Source: Desulfatitalea tepidiphila (GTDB lineage Bacteria; Desulfobacterota; Desulfobacteria; Desulfobacterales; Desulfosarcinaceae). Taken from it: DNA of 64,000 nt. Location of the stretch: assembly GCF_001293685.1 (NCBI RefSeq), contig NZ_BCAG01000004.1, forward strand, positions 105,242 through 169,241, read 5' to 3'. Shown in pieces: positions 1 through 11,041 of this stretch. Made by a program: the position numbers and the translations under genes. The notes beneath the pieces are model-generated. The model saw only the letters and a program-made list of their open reading frames with translations. It was not told where the DNA came from and ran no database searches. How positions within the stretch are numbered: the first letter of the stretch is position 1; every line of letters starts with the position of its first letter.

Positions 1-699
1 CTGAATCTCTATGACGCCACCACCTTCGTGGGACTGGCATGCGATACGCCCTGCAGCACCTGTTTTTGCACCAGCACCGGCTGCGGCCCCTACCATGAGG
101 AAGGGCTGGACGTACTGCTGGCCGAGCGGGAGGATCATTTCGTCGCCAAGGTGTTGACCGATAAAGGTGCACGGCTGATGGAAAGCGCCGGCTGGTCGAC
201 CGTTCTGCCCGATGCGGCTGCCATGGACCAGGCAAAGAGCGCCGCCGAAGAAAAGATCGTCTCCAAAATCGAAACCGGCAATCTGGCGGCTGCCGACACC
301 ATGGCCCTGCACGGTGCCGATTTCTGGGAAGATATCTCCTTCGCCTGTATCAATTGCGGTACCTGTACCTTCTCTTGCCCCACCTGCTGGTGTTTCGACA
401 TCCAGGATGAAACCTATGGCAAGAAAGGGGTGCGCATGCGCAACTGGGACAGCTGCATGTTTCCCATCTTCTCCGTACACACCACCGGGCATAACCCCCG
501 AGACACCAAATTGGCCCGATTGCGGCAGCGTTTCATGCACAAGCTCAAATATTTCGTGGATAAATATGACAAAGGCATCATGTGTGTGGGTTGCGGACGT
601 TGCGTCCGGCAGTGTCCGGTCAATATCGATATCCGCACCATCAGCAAATTGATGAACAATCTGGCATCCGAAGCCAAGTGCGCAGTTCAAGGGAGCTGA
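1..699 (+). CDS. 4Fe-4S dicluster electron-transfer protein, AsrA/FlxB-like (5' truncated by window)
   Basis: The reading frame is already open at base 1, so the start lies upstream of the window. The visible 232 codons carry two classic ferredoxin motifs, CINCGTCTFSCPTC and CVGCGRCVRQCP, which should bind two [4Fe-4S] clusters. This architecture matches the AsrA / sulfhydrogenase beta / FlxB family, which passes electrons between a flavin subunit and other FeS proteins in the cytoplasm. The next gene starts one base after this stop and encodes the matching flavin subunit, so the two very likely form a complex. The family is clear; the partner and true electron acceptor are not visible. Confidence 0.8.
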   Translation: MNLYDATTFVGLACDTPCSTCFCTSTGCGPYHEEGLDVLLAEREDHFVAKVLTDKGARLMESAGWSTVLPDAAAMDQAKSAAEEKIVSKIETGNLAAADTMALHGADFWEDISFACINCGTCTFSCPTCWCFDIQDETYGKKGVRMRNWDSCMFPIFSVHTTGHNPRDTKLARLRQRFMHKLKYFVDKYDKGIMCVGCGRCVRQCPVNIDIRTISKLMNNLASEAKCAVQGS

Positions 700-700
700 C

Positions 701-1600
701 GTGCCGGTGGTCATCCAGCAGCGCCCCGAACGCACCCGATCGAGGGAGGAATTCGTGCAAAATCCATATCTGCCATATCCGGTCCGTATCGACGACATTA
801 CCGTCGAGAGCGAAGATCGCAATTTAAAAACCTTTAAATTCGTGTTCCTCAACCCGGACGATGAAGCCAAATTCGCATACAGAGCCGGTCAGTTTGCCGA
901 ATTGTCCATCGCCGGAGTGGGCGAAATCCCCATCGGCATCGCCTCTTCCCCGGTGGAAAAAGGGTTCATCAAGTTTACCGTGAACAAGGCCGGGGTCGTG
1001 ACCTCTCGTCTCCACAATATGCAGGTGGGCGACATCATGGGTGTGCGCGGCCCGCTGGGCAACTGGTACCCCTGGGACCTGCTCGAAGGCAAGAACGTGC
1101 TGATCGTCGGCGGCGGATTCGCCTTCACCACCTTGCGATCTTCGATCATTTACATGCTCGACCCGGCCAATCGGAAGAAGTTTAACGACATCAGCGTGGT
1201 TTACGGCGCCCGCTCTCCAGGTATGCTCCTTTATAAAAACGAGCTGATCGAGTGGGAAAAGCGCGATGATATCAACATGCACATCACCGTGGACGGCACG
1301 AAAGATCCGGACTGGAAATACAATGTCGGCTTTGTGCCGCCGATCACAGAACAGAAGGCCCCCCCGGGTGATGAAAACTCTTACGCCATCGTTTGCGGCC
1401 CCCCCATCATGATCAAATTTACACAGCCGGTCCTTGAAAAACTGGGCTACGACCATGACCACATCATCCTTTCTCTGGAAAACCGGATGAAGTGCGGTAT
1501 CGGTATGTGCGGCCGCTGCGGTATCGGTCGCGAATTGGTCTGCAAGGACGGCCCGGTATTCACCCTGGCTCAGGTGAACCGGACACCGAGAGAATATTGA
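701..1600 (+). CDS. FAD/NAD(P)-binding oxidoreductase subunit, AsrB/FlxA-like
   Basis: This 299-residue protein has a ferredoxin-reductase fold: an N-terminal FAD-binding barrel (YRAGQFAELS, about residues 60-70), a nucleotide-binding half beginning at NVLIVGGGFAF, and a C-terminal [2Fe-2S] site with cysteines in CGIGMCGRC plus a later Cys. This is the layout of AsrB, sulfhydrogenase gamma and FlxA. It should exchange electrons between NAD(P)H and the FeS subunit encoded just upstream. The GTG start at 701 follows a GGGAG ribosome site inside the end of the preceding gene and leaves a one-base gap, which indicates translational coupling. A dsrC gene follows, suggesting a role in sulfur-linked electron flow, but that is inference. 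Confidence 0.82.
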   Translation: MPVVIQQRPERTRSREEFVQNPYLPYPVRIDDITVESEDRNLKTFKFVFLNPDDEAKFAYRAGQFAELSIAGVGEIPIGIASSPVEKGFIKFTVNKAGVVTSRLHNMQVGDIMGVRGPLGNWYPWDLLEGKNVLIVGGGFAFTTLRSSIIYMLDPANRKKFNDISVVYGARSPGMLLYKNELIEWEKRDDINMHITVDGTKDPDWKYNVGFVPPITEQKAPPGDENSYAIVCGPPIMIKFTQPVLEKLGYDHDHIILSLENRMKCGIGMCGRCGIGRELVCKDGPVFTLAQVNRTPREY

Positions 1601-1640
1601 TCCGTTTGGAACAGATAAGCGCCAATCGCGTGTTTTCGTA

Positions 1641-1669
1641 TTGACAACAAACAGGTGATTCGTTATTAG
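1641..1669 (+). promoter_or_regulatory. sigma70-type promoter of dsrC
   Basis: TTGACA (1641-1646), a 17-bp spacer, then TATTAG (1664-1669). It lies about 75 bp upstream of the dsrC start, so dsrC can be transcribed apart from the redox pair. Confidence 0.55.
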
Positions 1670-1745
1670 GGTTAACTTCACAGTTTCGGATTAGCAAAGG
1701 CTGACTAGCCAAGGACCATAAAATATTGGCAAAGGAGGAGTTTAA

Positions 1746-2063
1746 ATGCCGACAGTTGAATTTAGTGGAAAAACTTTTAACGTAGACGAAGATGGTTTCA
1801 TCGATGATTACAAAAACTGGAGTGAAGAGTGGGTCCAGTATGTAAAGCAGCAGGAAGGCATCGATGAGCTGAACGATGAACACAAAAAGGTGATCGAGGT
1901 GCTCCGCGAGTACTATGAAAAGAATGGTATCGCCCCGATGGTTCGCGTTCTTTCCAAAGTCACCGGGTTCAAACTGAAACACATTTATGAACTCTTTCCT
2001 TCCGGACCGGGCAAGGGAGCCTGTAAAATGGCAGGTCTGCCCAAACCGACCGGTTGCGTCTAA
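1746..2063 (+). CDS. dsrC: DsrC/TusE-family sulfur carrier protein
   Basis: DsrC is the small protein that carries sulfite-derived sulfur as a trisulfide from dissimilatory sulfite reductase to membrane reductases. This 105-residue product has the normal family length and the diagnostic C-terminal arm with two cysteines ten residues apart (GACKMAGLPKPTGCV), so it is a true DsrC rather than a RspA-type paralog lacking one Cys. The ATG is preceded by a very strong AAAGGAGGA site. The gene has its own promoter and a strong terminator, so it is probably a highly expressed monocistron. The dsrAB genes are not in the window, which is usual because dsrC is often unlinked. Confidence 0.95.
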   Translation: MPTVEFSGKTFNVDEDGFIDDYKNWSEEWVQYVKQQEGIDELNDEHKKVIEVLREYYEKNGIAPMVRVLSKVTGFKLKHIYELFPSGPGKGACKMAGLPKPTGCV

Positions 2064-2087
2064 TCCGATTCGGCATCAGTTCACTCG

Positions 2088-2118
2088 AAGGCCCTGCAGT
2101 GCAGGGCCTTTTTTATTT
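2088..2118 (+). terminator. intrinsic terminator of dsrC
   Basis: A perfect 10-bp stem, AAGGCCCTGC (2088-2097) with GCAGGGCCTT (2101-2110), and a 3-nt loop, followed by a T-run (TTTTTTATTT). It starts 25 bases after the dsrC stop. Confidence 0.9.
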
Positions 2119-2181
2119 GAGAAGTGATCCGGAAAAATGATAGCAAGAATTGAGATGTCGCCTGCCGACAAGGGTTCTAAA

Positions 2182-2204
2182 TGAATGCTGTTCATTAAAC
2201 CCGG
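2182..2204. repeat. 23-bp dispersed repeat, copy 1
   Basis: The sequence TGAATGCTGTTCATTAAACC plus CGG recurs at 60188-60210 with one mismatch. Its core, AATGAA-N5-TTCATT, is itself an inverted repeat. This copy ends just before the yjbQ start and overlaps its ribosome-binding region. Confidence 0.45.
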
Positions 2205-2214
2205 GAGCGCAGCC

Positions 2215-2631
2215 ATGCAACTGAGCATAAAAACGCATAGCCAGACGGAAATGATCGACATCACCGGTGAAGTCCAGCGCCTGATCGACGCATCCGGCGT
2301 TCGGGAAGGGATTTGCATGGTTTACGTGCCGCACACGACGGCGGCGGTCACCATCAACGAAAACGCGGATCCCAGTGTGCCGACGGATATGTTAATGGTA
2401 CTCAACCAGATGGTGCCTTGGAAGGCGCCTTACCGACACCGGGAGGGCAATTCGCCGGCCCACGTCAAGAGCGCCCTGATCGGGTCCTCTGAACTCGTCC
2501 AGGTAGAAGGCGGCCGCTTGGTACTCGGCACGTGGCAAGGTATCTTCTTCTGTGAATTCGATGGGCCGCGCAGCCGAAAAGTCAATATCACATGGATGGC
2601 ATCGACATTCACGTCGCCGTCCCAAAGCTGA
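2215..2631 (+). CDS. yjbQ: YjbQ-family protein (secondary thiamine-phosphate synthase-like)
   Basis: The product is 138 residues when started at the ATG at 2215, which has GGGAG eight bases upstream. An earlier in-frame ATG at 2185 falls in the dispersed repeat and is not favoured. Family hallmarks are visible: VYVPHTTAAVTINENAD near residues 38-54, HVKSALIGSS, and the C-terminal GTWQGIFFCEFDGPR. YjbQ proteins are small metal-binding trimers with weak thiamine-phosphate synthase activity in vitro; the physiological role is unsettled. The gene starts a four-gene run ending in a nitrilase-type enzyme, with near-overlapping junctions. Confidence 0.85.
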   Translation: MQLSIKTHSQTEMIDITGEVQRLIDASGVREGICMVYVPHTTAAVTINENADPSVPTDMLMVLNQMVPWKAPYRHREGNSPAHVKSALIGSSELVQVEGGRLVLGTWQGIFFCEFDGPRSRKVNITWMASTFTSPSQS

Positions 2632-2641
2632 GGTCAGCCCA

Positions 2642-3094
2642 ATGAGCCTGGACGACACCGACAAGGCGATTCTCAACCGCATTCAGTCGGATTTTCCCAT
2701 CGAAACTTGCCCGTTCGGCGTGATTGCCCGCGAATTGAACTTGAAGGAAAGCGAAGTCCTCCAACGGGTCCTGCAGCTCAAGCAAGCGGGCATCATTCGC
2801 CGCATCGGCGCCAATTTTGTACCCGGTAAGGTGGGGTTTGTCAGCACCCTGTGCGCGGCCCGGGTGCCTGATGACAAAATCGAGACCTTTTCCCGGGTGG
2901 TCAATCGTTATCCGGGTGTGACCCACAACTACCAACGGGACGATGAATTCAACGTGTGGTTTACGTTCATCGCCCGTTCCAGAGAAGAGATTGCCCAGAA
3001 CCTCGAACGAATCGCCAAGGAGACCGGCGTGGAGACGATCCTGAACATGCCGGCGACCAAAGTGTTTAAAATTCGGGCCCAATTCGACTTGTGA
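2642..3094 (+). CDS. Lrp/AsnC-like protein, siroheme decarboxylase subunit (AhbA/AhbB-type)
   Basis: This 150-residue protein begins with an Lrp/AsnC helix-turn-helix (DDTDKAILNRIQSDFPIE, then VLQRVLQLKQAGIIRRIGA). It continues with the ligand domain typical of siroheme decarboxylase subunits, including VTHNYQRDDEFNVWFTFIA. AhbA and AhbB together convert siroheme to 12,18-didecarboxysiroheme in the alternative heme route used by sulfate reducers. I cannot tell AhbA from AhbB by eye, and the second subunit is not in the window. The ATG at 2642 follows AGG overlapping the yjbQ stop. A plain AsnC regulator is the alternative, but the HNYxR...NVWFT signature favours Ahb. Confidence 0.78.
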   Translation: MSLDDTDKAILNRIQSDFPIETCPFGVIARELNLKESEVLQRVLQLKQAGIIRRIGANFVPGKVGFVSTLCAARVPDDKIETFSRVVNRYPGVTHNYQRDDEFNVWFTFIARSREEIAQNLERIAKETGVETILNMPATKVFKIRAQFDL

Positions 3095-3095
3095 C

Positions 3096-3905
3096 ATGAA
3101 AAATCTCCGCGTCGCCGCAGTGGTGTGCCGATCGCCGGTGGGAGAGATCGAATTCAATCTATCCCGAACCGCCTTCTGGGTTCGACAAGCCCAAAAAAAC
3201 GGCGTGGCGCTCATCTGTTTTCCCGAATTGAACATCACGGGCTATGTGAACCATAGCGACATGTCAGCTTACGCCCAACCCCTCCCGGGAGATGTGAGCG
3301 AACGTCTGTCCGCGCTTGCCGCTCGGCACCGGATGATCATCCTGGCCGGAGTGGCCGAACGAAGTGCCACAGGCAAGGCATACGCCAGTCATGGCATCTT
3401 TTGGCCCGATGGCCGGACCGGCTACTACCGGAAACTCTATCTGGCGCCCAACGAGACGCCTTACTTCGTTCCAGGCAATGACATCCCCGTTTTCGATACC
3501 ACCCACGCCATCCTCGGTATCCAACTGTGCTACGATGCGCATTTTCCCGAACTTTCAACCGCCATGACTGCCAAAGGCGCCGACATTCTCTTCATGCCCC
3601 ATGCGTCACCCAGAGGAGACGCCGCCACCAAACATCGATCGTGGCTGCGCCACCTGACGGCCCGGGCCTATGACAACGGGGTCTTTGTGGTGGCCTGCAA
3701 CCAACTTGGGGAAAACGACAGGGGACTCGTTTTTCCTGGCAACGCGGTGGCTATCAATCCGTCGGGTGAGGTCATCGCCAAACGCCTGGAAAGCACGGAA
3801 GGCATGCTGATAGTGGATCTCATGGCGGCTGAGATCGAAACGGTTCGGTCGCATCCCATGCGCTACTTTTTCCCCAACCGCCGGCCTGACCTCTACGGCC
3901 GATAA
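3096..3905 (+). CDS. carbon-nitrogen hydrolase (nitrilase superfamily)
   Basis: This 269-residue enzyme has the full catalytic triad of the superfamily: Glu in CFPELNITGY, Lys in YYRKLYLAPNE and Cys in GIQLCYDAHFPE. It hydrolyses a nonpeptide C-N bond (an amidase or N-carbamoylase type); the substrate cannot be read from the sequence. No signal peptide is seen, so it is cytoplasmic. The start codon overlaps the end of the Ahb-like gene region with only one base between stop and start, so the two are translationally coupled. Confidence 0.88.
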   Translation: MKNLRVAAVVCRSPVGEIEFNLSRTAFWVRQAQKNGVALICFPELNITGYVNHSDMSAYAQPLPGDVSERLSALAARHRMIILAGVAERSATGKAYASHGIFWPDGRTGYYRKLYLAPNETPYFVPGNDIPVFDTTHAILGIQLCYDAHFPELSTAMTAKGADILFMPHASPRGDAATKHRSWLRHLTARAYDNGVFVVACNQLGENDRGLVFPGNAVAINPSGEVIAKRLESTEGMLIVDLMAAEIETVRSHPMRYFFPNRRPDLYGR

Positions 3906-3992
3906 GACGCAAGAGTTCATTGCTTTCCATCAAAGGCGGCCAGCGTCCACCGGCATTCCGCGCCGCAGCCCGCTAAAGAACGGATTCTGATA

Positions 3993-4673
3993 TCAAAAGG
4001 CAGGTACGATAGTGATGCGGGGCCCATTCCGGATGATTTTGACCTGGAACCTGCGCAACGTTTCTGCCAGCGGTCGACCGAACAGGAAATCGAGCAAAGA
4101 GGGGTCCAGGCGGGAGCGTTCAACGGTCACCTGCCGCAGGCTCTGGTCATAACGAACCATGCCTAGCAGCTCTTTGGCCGCCGTACCGCCCATTTTCCGG
4201 TTTTTGATGGCCGTCGCCAATTCGGCGACACGCGGATAAGCGCAACGGTGCTGATGCTCGCCGACCAGGTCGAACAAACCCGGCAGACGCGACAAGAGCC
4301 GGCTACGGGTCAGGCGATCCTGATCATACATCATCATGATCGCCTGGGTGTCCCAGCACGTGAGCACACGACACTCCGCGGGTCGGTGATCATAAATGGT
4401 GCACCCAACGGTTTCCTGGTTCAAGAACCGGCAGGTCGCGTCCGTGTCGGACACCCCCTTGATCTTGATGATGTCGCTCGGGGCCGGGCTCACCACGCCG
4501 CGGATGTTGTCGAAAGCCGGTTCACCTTCGCGAATGGTGCACAAATCCTTCAACAGGATTTTGCCCGAGGTGACAAGCGTCTCGTCCTGGACATGCAGGG
4601 CAGGCCCGCCCTTACAGCAACAGGTTCCGCAACGCCGGCACTGGTATTCGGATGGATGCATGACGGTCGACAT
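3993..4673 (-). CDS. YkgJ-family cysteine-cluster protein
   Basis: The N-terminus has the YkgJ zinc- or iron-chelating signature CRRCGTCCCKGGP followed by CRFLNQETVGCTIYDHRPAECR. These cysteines probably bind a metal or FeS cluster. The role of the family is poorly defined. The protein has 226 residues from the first ATG; an ATG four codons in (4661) is an equally good start. It is transcribed alone on the minus strand, directly after the PFOR terminator and convergent with the nitrilase gene. Confidence 0.8.
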   Translation of the reverse strand: MSTVMHPSEYQCRRCGTCCCKGGPALHVQDETLVTSGKILLKDLCTIREGEPAFDNIRGVVSPAPSDIIKIKGVSDTDATCRFLNQETVGCTIYDHRPAECRVLTCWDTQAIMMMYDQDRLTRSRLLSRLPGLFDLVGEHQHRCAYPRVAELATAIKNRKMGGTAAKELLGMVRYDQSLRQVTVERSRLDPSLLDFLFGRPLAETLRRFQVKIIRNGPRITIVPAF

Positions 4674-4700
4674 GAGGCCCCCTATTACAACAAATCGGCC

Positions 4701-4738
4701 AAATTAAAAAGGCCGCTTCATACCAAGATGAAGCGGCC
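4701..4738 (-). terminator. intrinsic terminator of the PFOR gene
   Basis: Read on the minus strand: GGCCGCTTCAT, six-base loop, ATGAAGCGGCC, then TTTTTAATTT. The 11-bp stem occupies 4711-4721 and 4728-4738. It lies 30 bp beyond the PFOR stop. Confidence 0.9.
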
Positions 4739-4768
4739 CCTGGAAAGTGCAATCCAATCGATGAGGGT

Positions 4769-8737
<3,969 letters not shown>

Positions 8738-8767
8738 TTGACGGTGGCAAAACACTCACCATATAGT
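8738..8767 (+). promoter_or_regulatory. candidate sigma70 promoter
   Basis: TTGACG (8738-8743), an 18-bp spacer, TATAGT (8762-8767). It lies 130 bp upstream of the small gene at 8897, leaving a long leader. Confidence 0.4.
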
Positions 8768-8896
8768 AGTTTCAATCTCAAAAACAGGGCCCTCGAAGGC
8801 ATACACCCCCGCGATCTAGCCATACACGATGGCCATAAACCGGATCGCTGCACCAGATCGCTGCATAGATGTTGTCCATCAACAGGGAACCTTGCG

Positions 8897-9082
8897 ATGC
8901 GCCAAAACCACGATGAAGAGCCTAACGCGTCTATTTCCGCCTTTATCCCCAAAGCCCTGTTCGAGCGGGTGGAGGCCTTGTGCAAAGCCAAGGGTTTGGA
9001 TCCCAAAGAATTCATTTTTGATGCCATCAGTGAAAAATTGGCAAACATGCACAAAGAAAAACGAAGGAAGCCCAGGCTTTAG
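8897..9082 (+). CDS. small putative ribbon-helix-helix protein
   Basis: A 61-residue product with a patch resembling ribbon-helix-helix regulators: SISAFIPKALFERVEALCKA (strand then helix) followed by KGLDPKEFIFDAISEKLANM and a basic tail KEKRRKPRL. CopG/Arc-type proteins of this size are DNA-binding repressors or antitoxins. No toxin-like gene is adjacent. The ATG at 8897 is chosen because the RHH-like segment begins close behind it; the frame is open further upstream but that part has no protein-like character. The ribosome site is weak (GGGAAC). This is a modest-confidence call. Confidence 0.45.
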   Translation: MRQNHDEEPNASISAFIPKALFERVEALCKAKGLDPKEFIFDAISEKLANMHKEKRRKPRL

Positions 9083-9107
9083 ACCGTCCCAACGTGTCAC
9101 ACCGGAT

Positions 9108-9136
9108 TTGACAGGCCTGGCCGTTTCGTTTAGGAT
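9108..9136 (+). promoter_or_regulatory. sigma70-type promoter upstream of the HEAT/7TM-PAS cluster
   Basis: TTGACA (9108-9113), exactly 17 bp, TAGGAT (9131-9136). It lies 242 bp upstream of the mini-HEAT gene, and no other gene lies between. Confidence 0.5.
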
Positions 9137-9378
9137 AAAAACATTCGTCGCAGTGCAGCAGCGTTTCTGATCAGCAGACCGTTTCACAAGCCATTCCCCC
9201 GAATTGGATGTGCCCTTCGGATGTCGCGCCTCCGAGCGTCGAGCGAACCACCCCCTAACTGAACTGAATAACGACCTCCCACAGTCGCTGTTTTGCTTTT
9301 CAAACCATGAGCGATGCGTGCCTGCGGCCAACCCTTCAACTTCCCGGCGCTGGGGTGCCGGGCCGAAAGGAGGTCATC

Positions 9379-9570
9379 ATGAAATTCAGTGACTTGTTTA
9401 TTCCGCGTTGGCGGAACTCAAATCCCGACGTCCGGATCAAGGCAATTGATAAAATAGACGATATCAACCTGCTCAAGCAGATATCCGAACGAGATGAGCA
9501 CGCCATGGTGCGCGACGTCGCCGCGGACAGAATCGCGAAACTGGCGGCAACGACAAAAATAACGGAATAA
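9379..9570 (+). CDS. 63-residue HEAT-repeat-like protein
   Basis: This start has the strongest ribosome site in the region (AAAGGAGG, seven bases before the ATG). The protein is a single helix-hairpin unit: NPDVRIKAIDKI, then LLKQISERDEHAMVRDVA. It matches one to two HEAT/PBS-lyase-type repeats, which usually act as small binding scaffolds. It lies ahead of the two tandem sensor-like genes and may be co-transcribed with them. Function unknown. Confidence 0.65.
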   Translation: MKFSDLFIPRWRNSNPDVRIKAIDKIDDINLLKQISERDEHAMVRDVAADRIAKLAATTKITE

Positions 9571-9676
9571 CATCAAGCTTCAATCCAACGGGCAGCGCGA
9601 GTCAGGGCGCCATTGACAATCGACCCACGATAACGTATCTGCGAACCACTTTTATAGAGAGTCGCAGACGGTGCCA

Positions 9677-10993
9677 ATGCCCCCTGAATTAATCTACAGT
9701 ACGCCCTTCTTTCTCGCATCGATAGCCATTCTGGTGGTGGCGGTGTTCATCCTTATTCGTCGAACCACACCCGGTGCCTGGTATTTGATCATGCTCTGCA
9801 TGGCGGGGGCGTTCTGGGCGACCTGCGAAGGCATGCTCTATCTGGGCCTGGAAACGGCAGACAACATCCGCATCACCTTGATCCAGTATCTCGGCATCGC
9901 CACCGTTATCCCACTGGCGTTGATGTTTACGCTGTCAACATTCGATTTCCAGCGCTGGGTCAACACCATCAGCATCACGACGCTGACGGCCGCCGCAGCC
10001 ACGATCATCGCCCTGGTCTGGAGCAACGCCTCACACCAACTGGTGTTCAGCCGTTTCTTCCCCATCGACGAAGGGCCGGTGCCCATGCTCGGCATCGAGC
10101 ATGGCCCCTTATGGTGGGCGATCATCGGATATCACTATGCACTGACGGGGCTGATGAGCGCGATACTGATTCGGACCGTGCATGTCAACCAGGGCGCCCG
10201 CCGTTCCCAGGCAAGTGTCGTGCTAGCCGCCATCGGCGTGGTCTGGCTGGCCAACGCAATCTACGTCATGGGGAAAAGCCCGGTTGCCAACATGGATCTC
10301 GGGCCTCTGGCCTTTATTTTTGTCGCCTTTTCCCTTGCCTGGGGATTTTTCAAATATGACCTGCTTCAGCTCCTTCCCATTGCCAAGGCGCTTATTTTCA
10401 AGTCCCTGAGCGATCCCATCATCGTCATCGACGAAAAACGTCGAATCATAGACATGAACCCCGCAGCCGAAAAACAGTTCAATTTCAAGGCCTCCGACGC
10501 CATTGCACGGAATTTCGATCAAATATTCGACAAGCACCTGCAATTAAAAGGCATTCTCGATCAAGCCGCGGCAAGACAGCTCACCTTCCATACGGCCGAA
10601 GGGCCGCGGTTTTTCGACTTGGGCAGGTCCACGATCCGGGACAAAACGGGGAAAGAGATCGGGCAGATCCTGATTTTCCAGGACGTCACAGAAAACAAGC
10701 TGGCAAACGAGACCATTGTTGAAAACGAGCGCATGCAAGGCGTCCTGGAAATGGCCGGTGCGGTATGCCACGATCTGAACCAGCCCGTCGCCGTCCTGTT
10801 GAAGCAGACGGATAGGCTTGAAAGCGTGATAAGCAGCGACCATGCGCTCTACCCCAAGGTGCTCAAATTGGCCGAGCAAGCCAATCGATTGAGGGAAACG
10901 ACCTTGAAACTGACAGGTATCACCCGCTATGAAACCCGCGAATATCTACGCAGTAAGATCGTCGACATCGACAAATCATCGGCAGATGCTTAA
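9677..10993 (+). CDS. 7TM-PAS protein with histidine-kinase dimerisation box, no ATPase (paralog 1)
   Basis: Residues 1-230 contain seven hydrophobic segments of the HisKA 7TM sensor type. A PAS domain follows (DPIIVIDEKRRIIDMNPAAE) and then a HisKA-like helical hairpin with the H-box motif AGAVCHDLNQPVAVL, in which His365 would be the phospho-acceptor. The protein stops about 70 residues after that box and has no HATPase (N, G1 or G2) motifs, so it cannot autophosphorylate by itself. The ATG at 9677 is chosen because the paralog downstream starts at the same place (PELIYS); a GTG at 9671 is also possible. It is 48 bp ahead of its paralog, probably in one operon. Confidence 0.8.
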   Translation: MPPELIYSTPFFLASIAILVVAVFILIRRTTPGAWYLIMLCMAGAFWATCEGMLYLGLETADNIRITLIQYLGIATVIPLALMFTLSTFDFQRWVNTISITTLTAAAATIIALVWSNASHQLVFSRFFPIDEGPVPMLGIEHGPLWWAIIGYHYALTGLMSAILIRTVHVNQGARRSQASVVLAAIGVVWLANAIYVMGKSPVANMDLGPLAFIFVAFSLAWGFFKYDLLQLLPIAKALIFKSLSDPIIVIDEKRRIIDMNPAAEKQFNFKASDAIARNFDQIFDKHLQLKGILDQAAARQLTFHTAEGPRFFDLGRSTIRDKTGKEIGQILIFQDVTENKLANETIVENERMQGVLEMAGAVCHDLNQPVAVLLKQTDRLESVISSDHALYPKVLKLAEQANRLRETTLKLTGITRYETREYLRSKIVDIDKSSADA

Positions 10994-11041
10994 TGGTCGC
11001 GTGCCCCAGCACTCGATCGCCCCTCTTGACGGAACGGTGTC

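Noticed and set aside
2182..2204. FadR-like operator before yjbQ
   Set aside because: TGAATG and TTCATT halves have a different spacing and content from the two clear TGAATGA-N4-TCATTCA sites.
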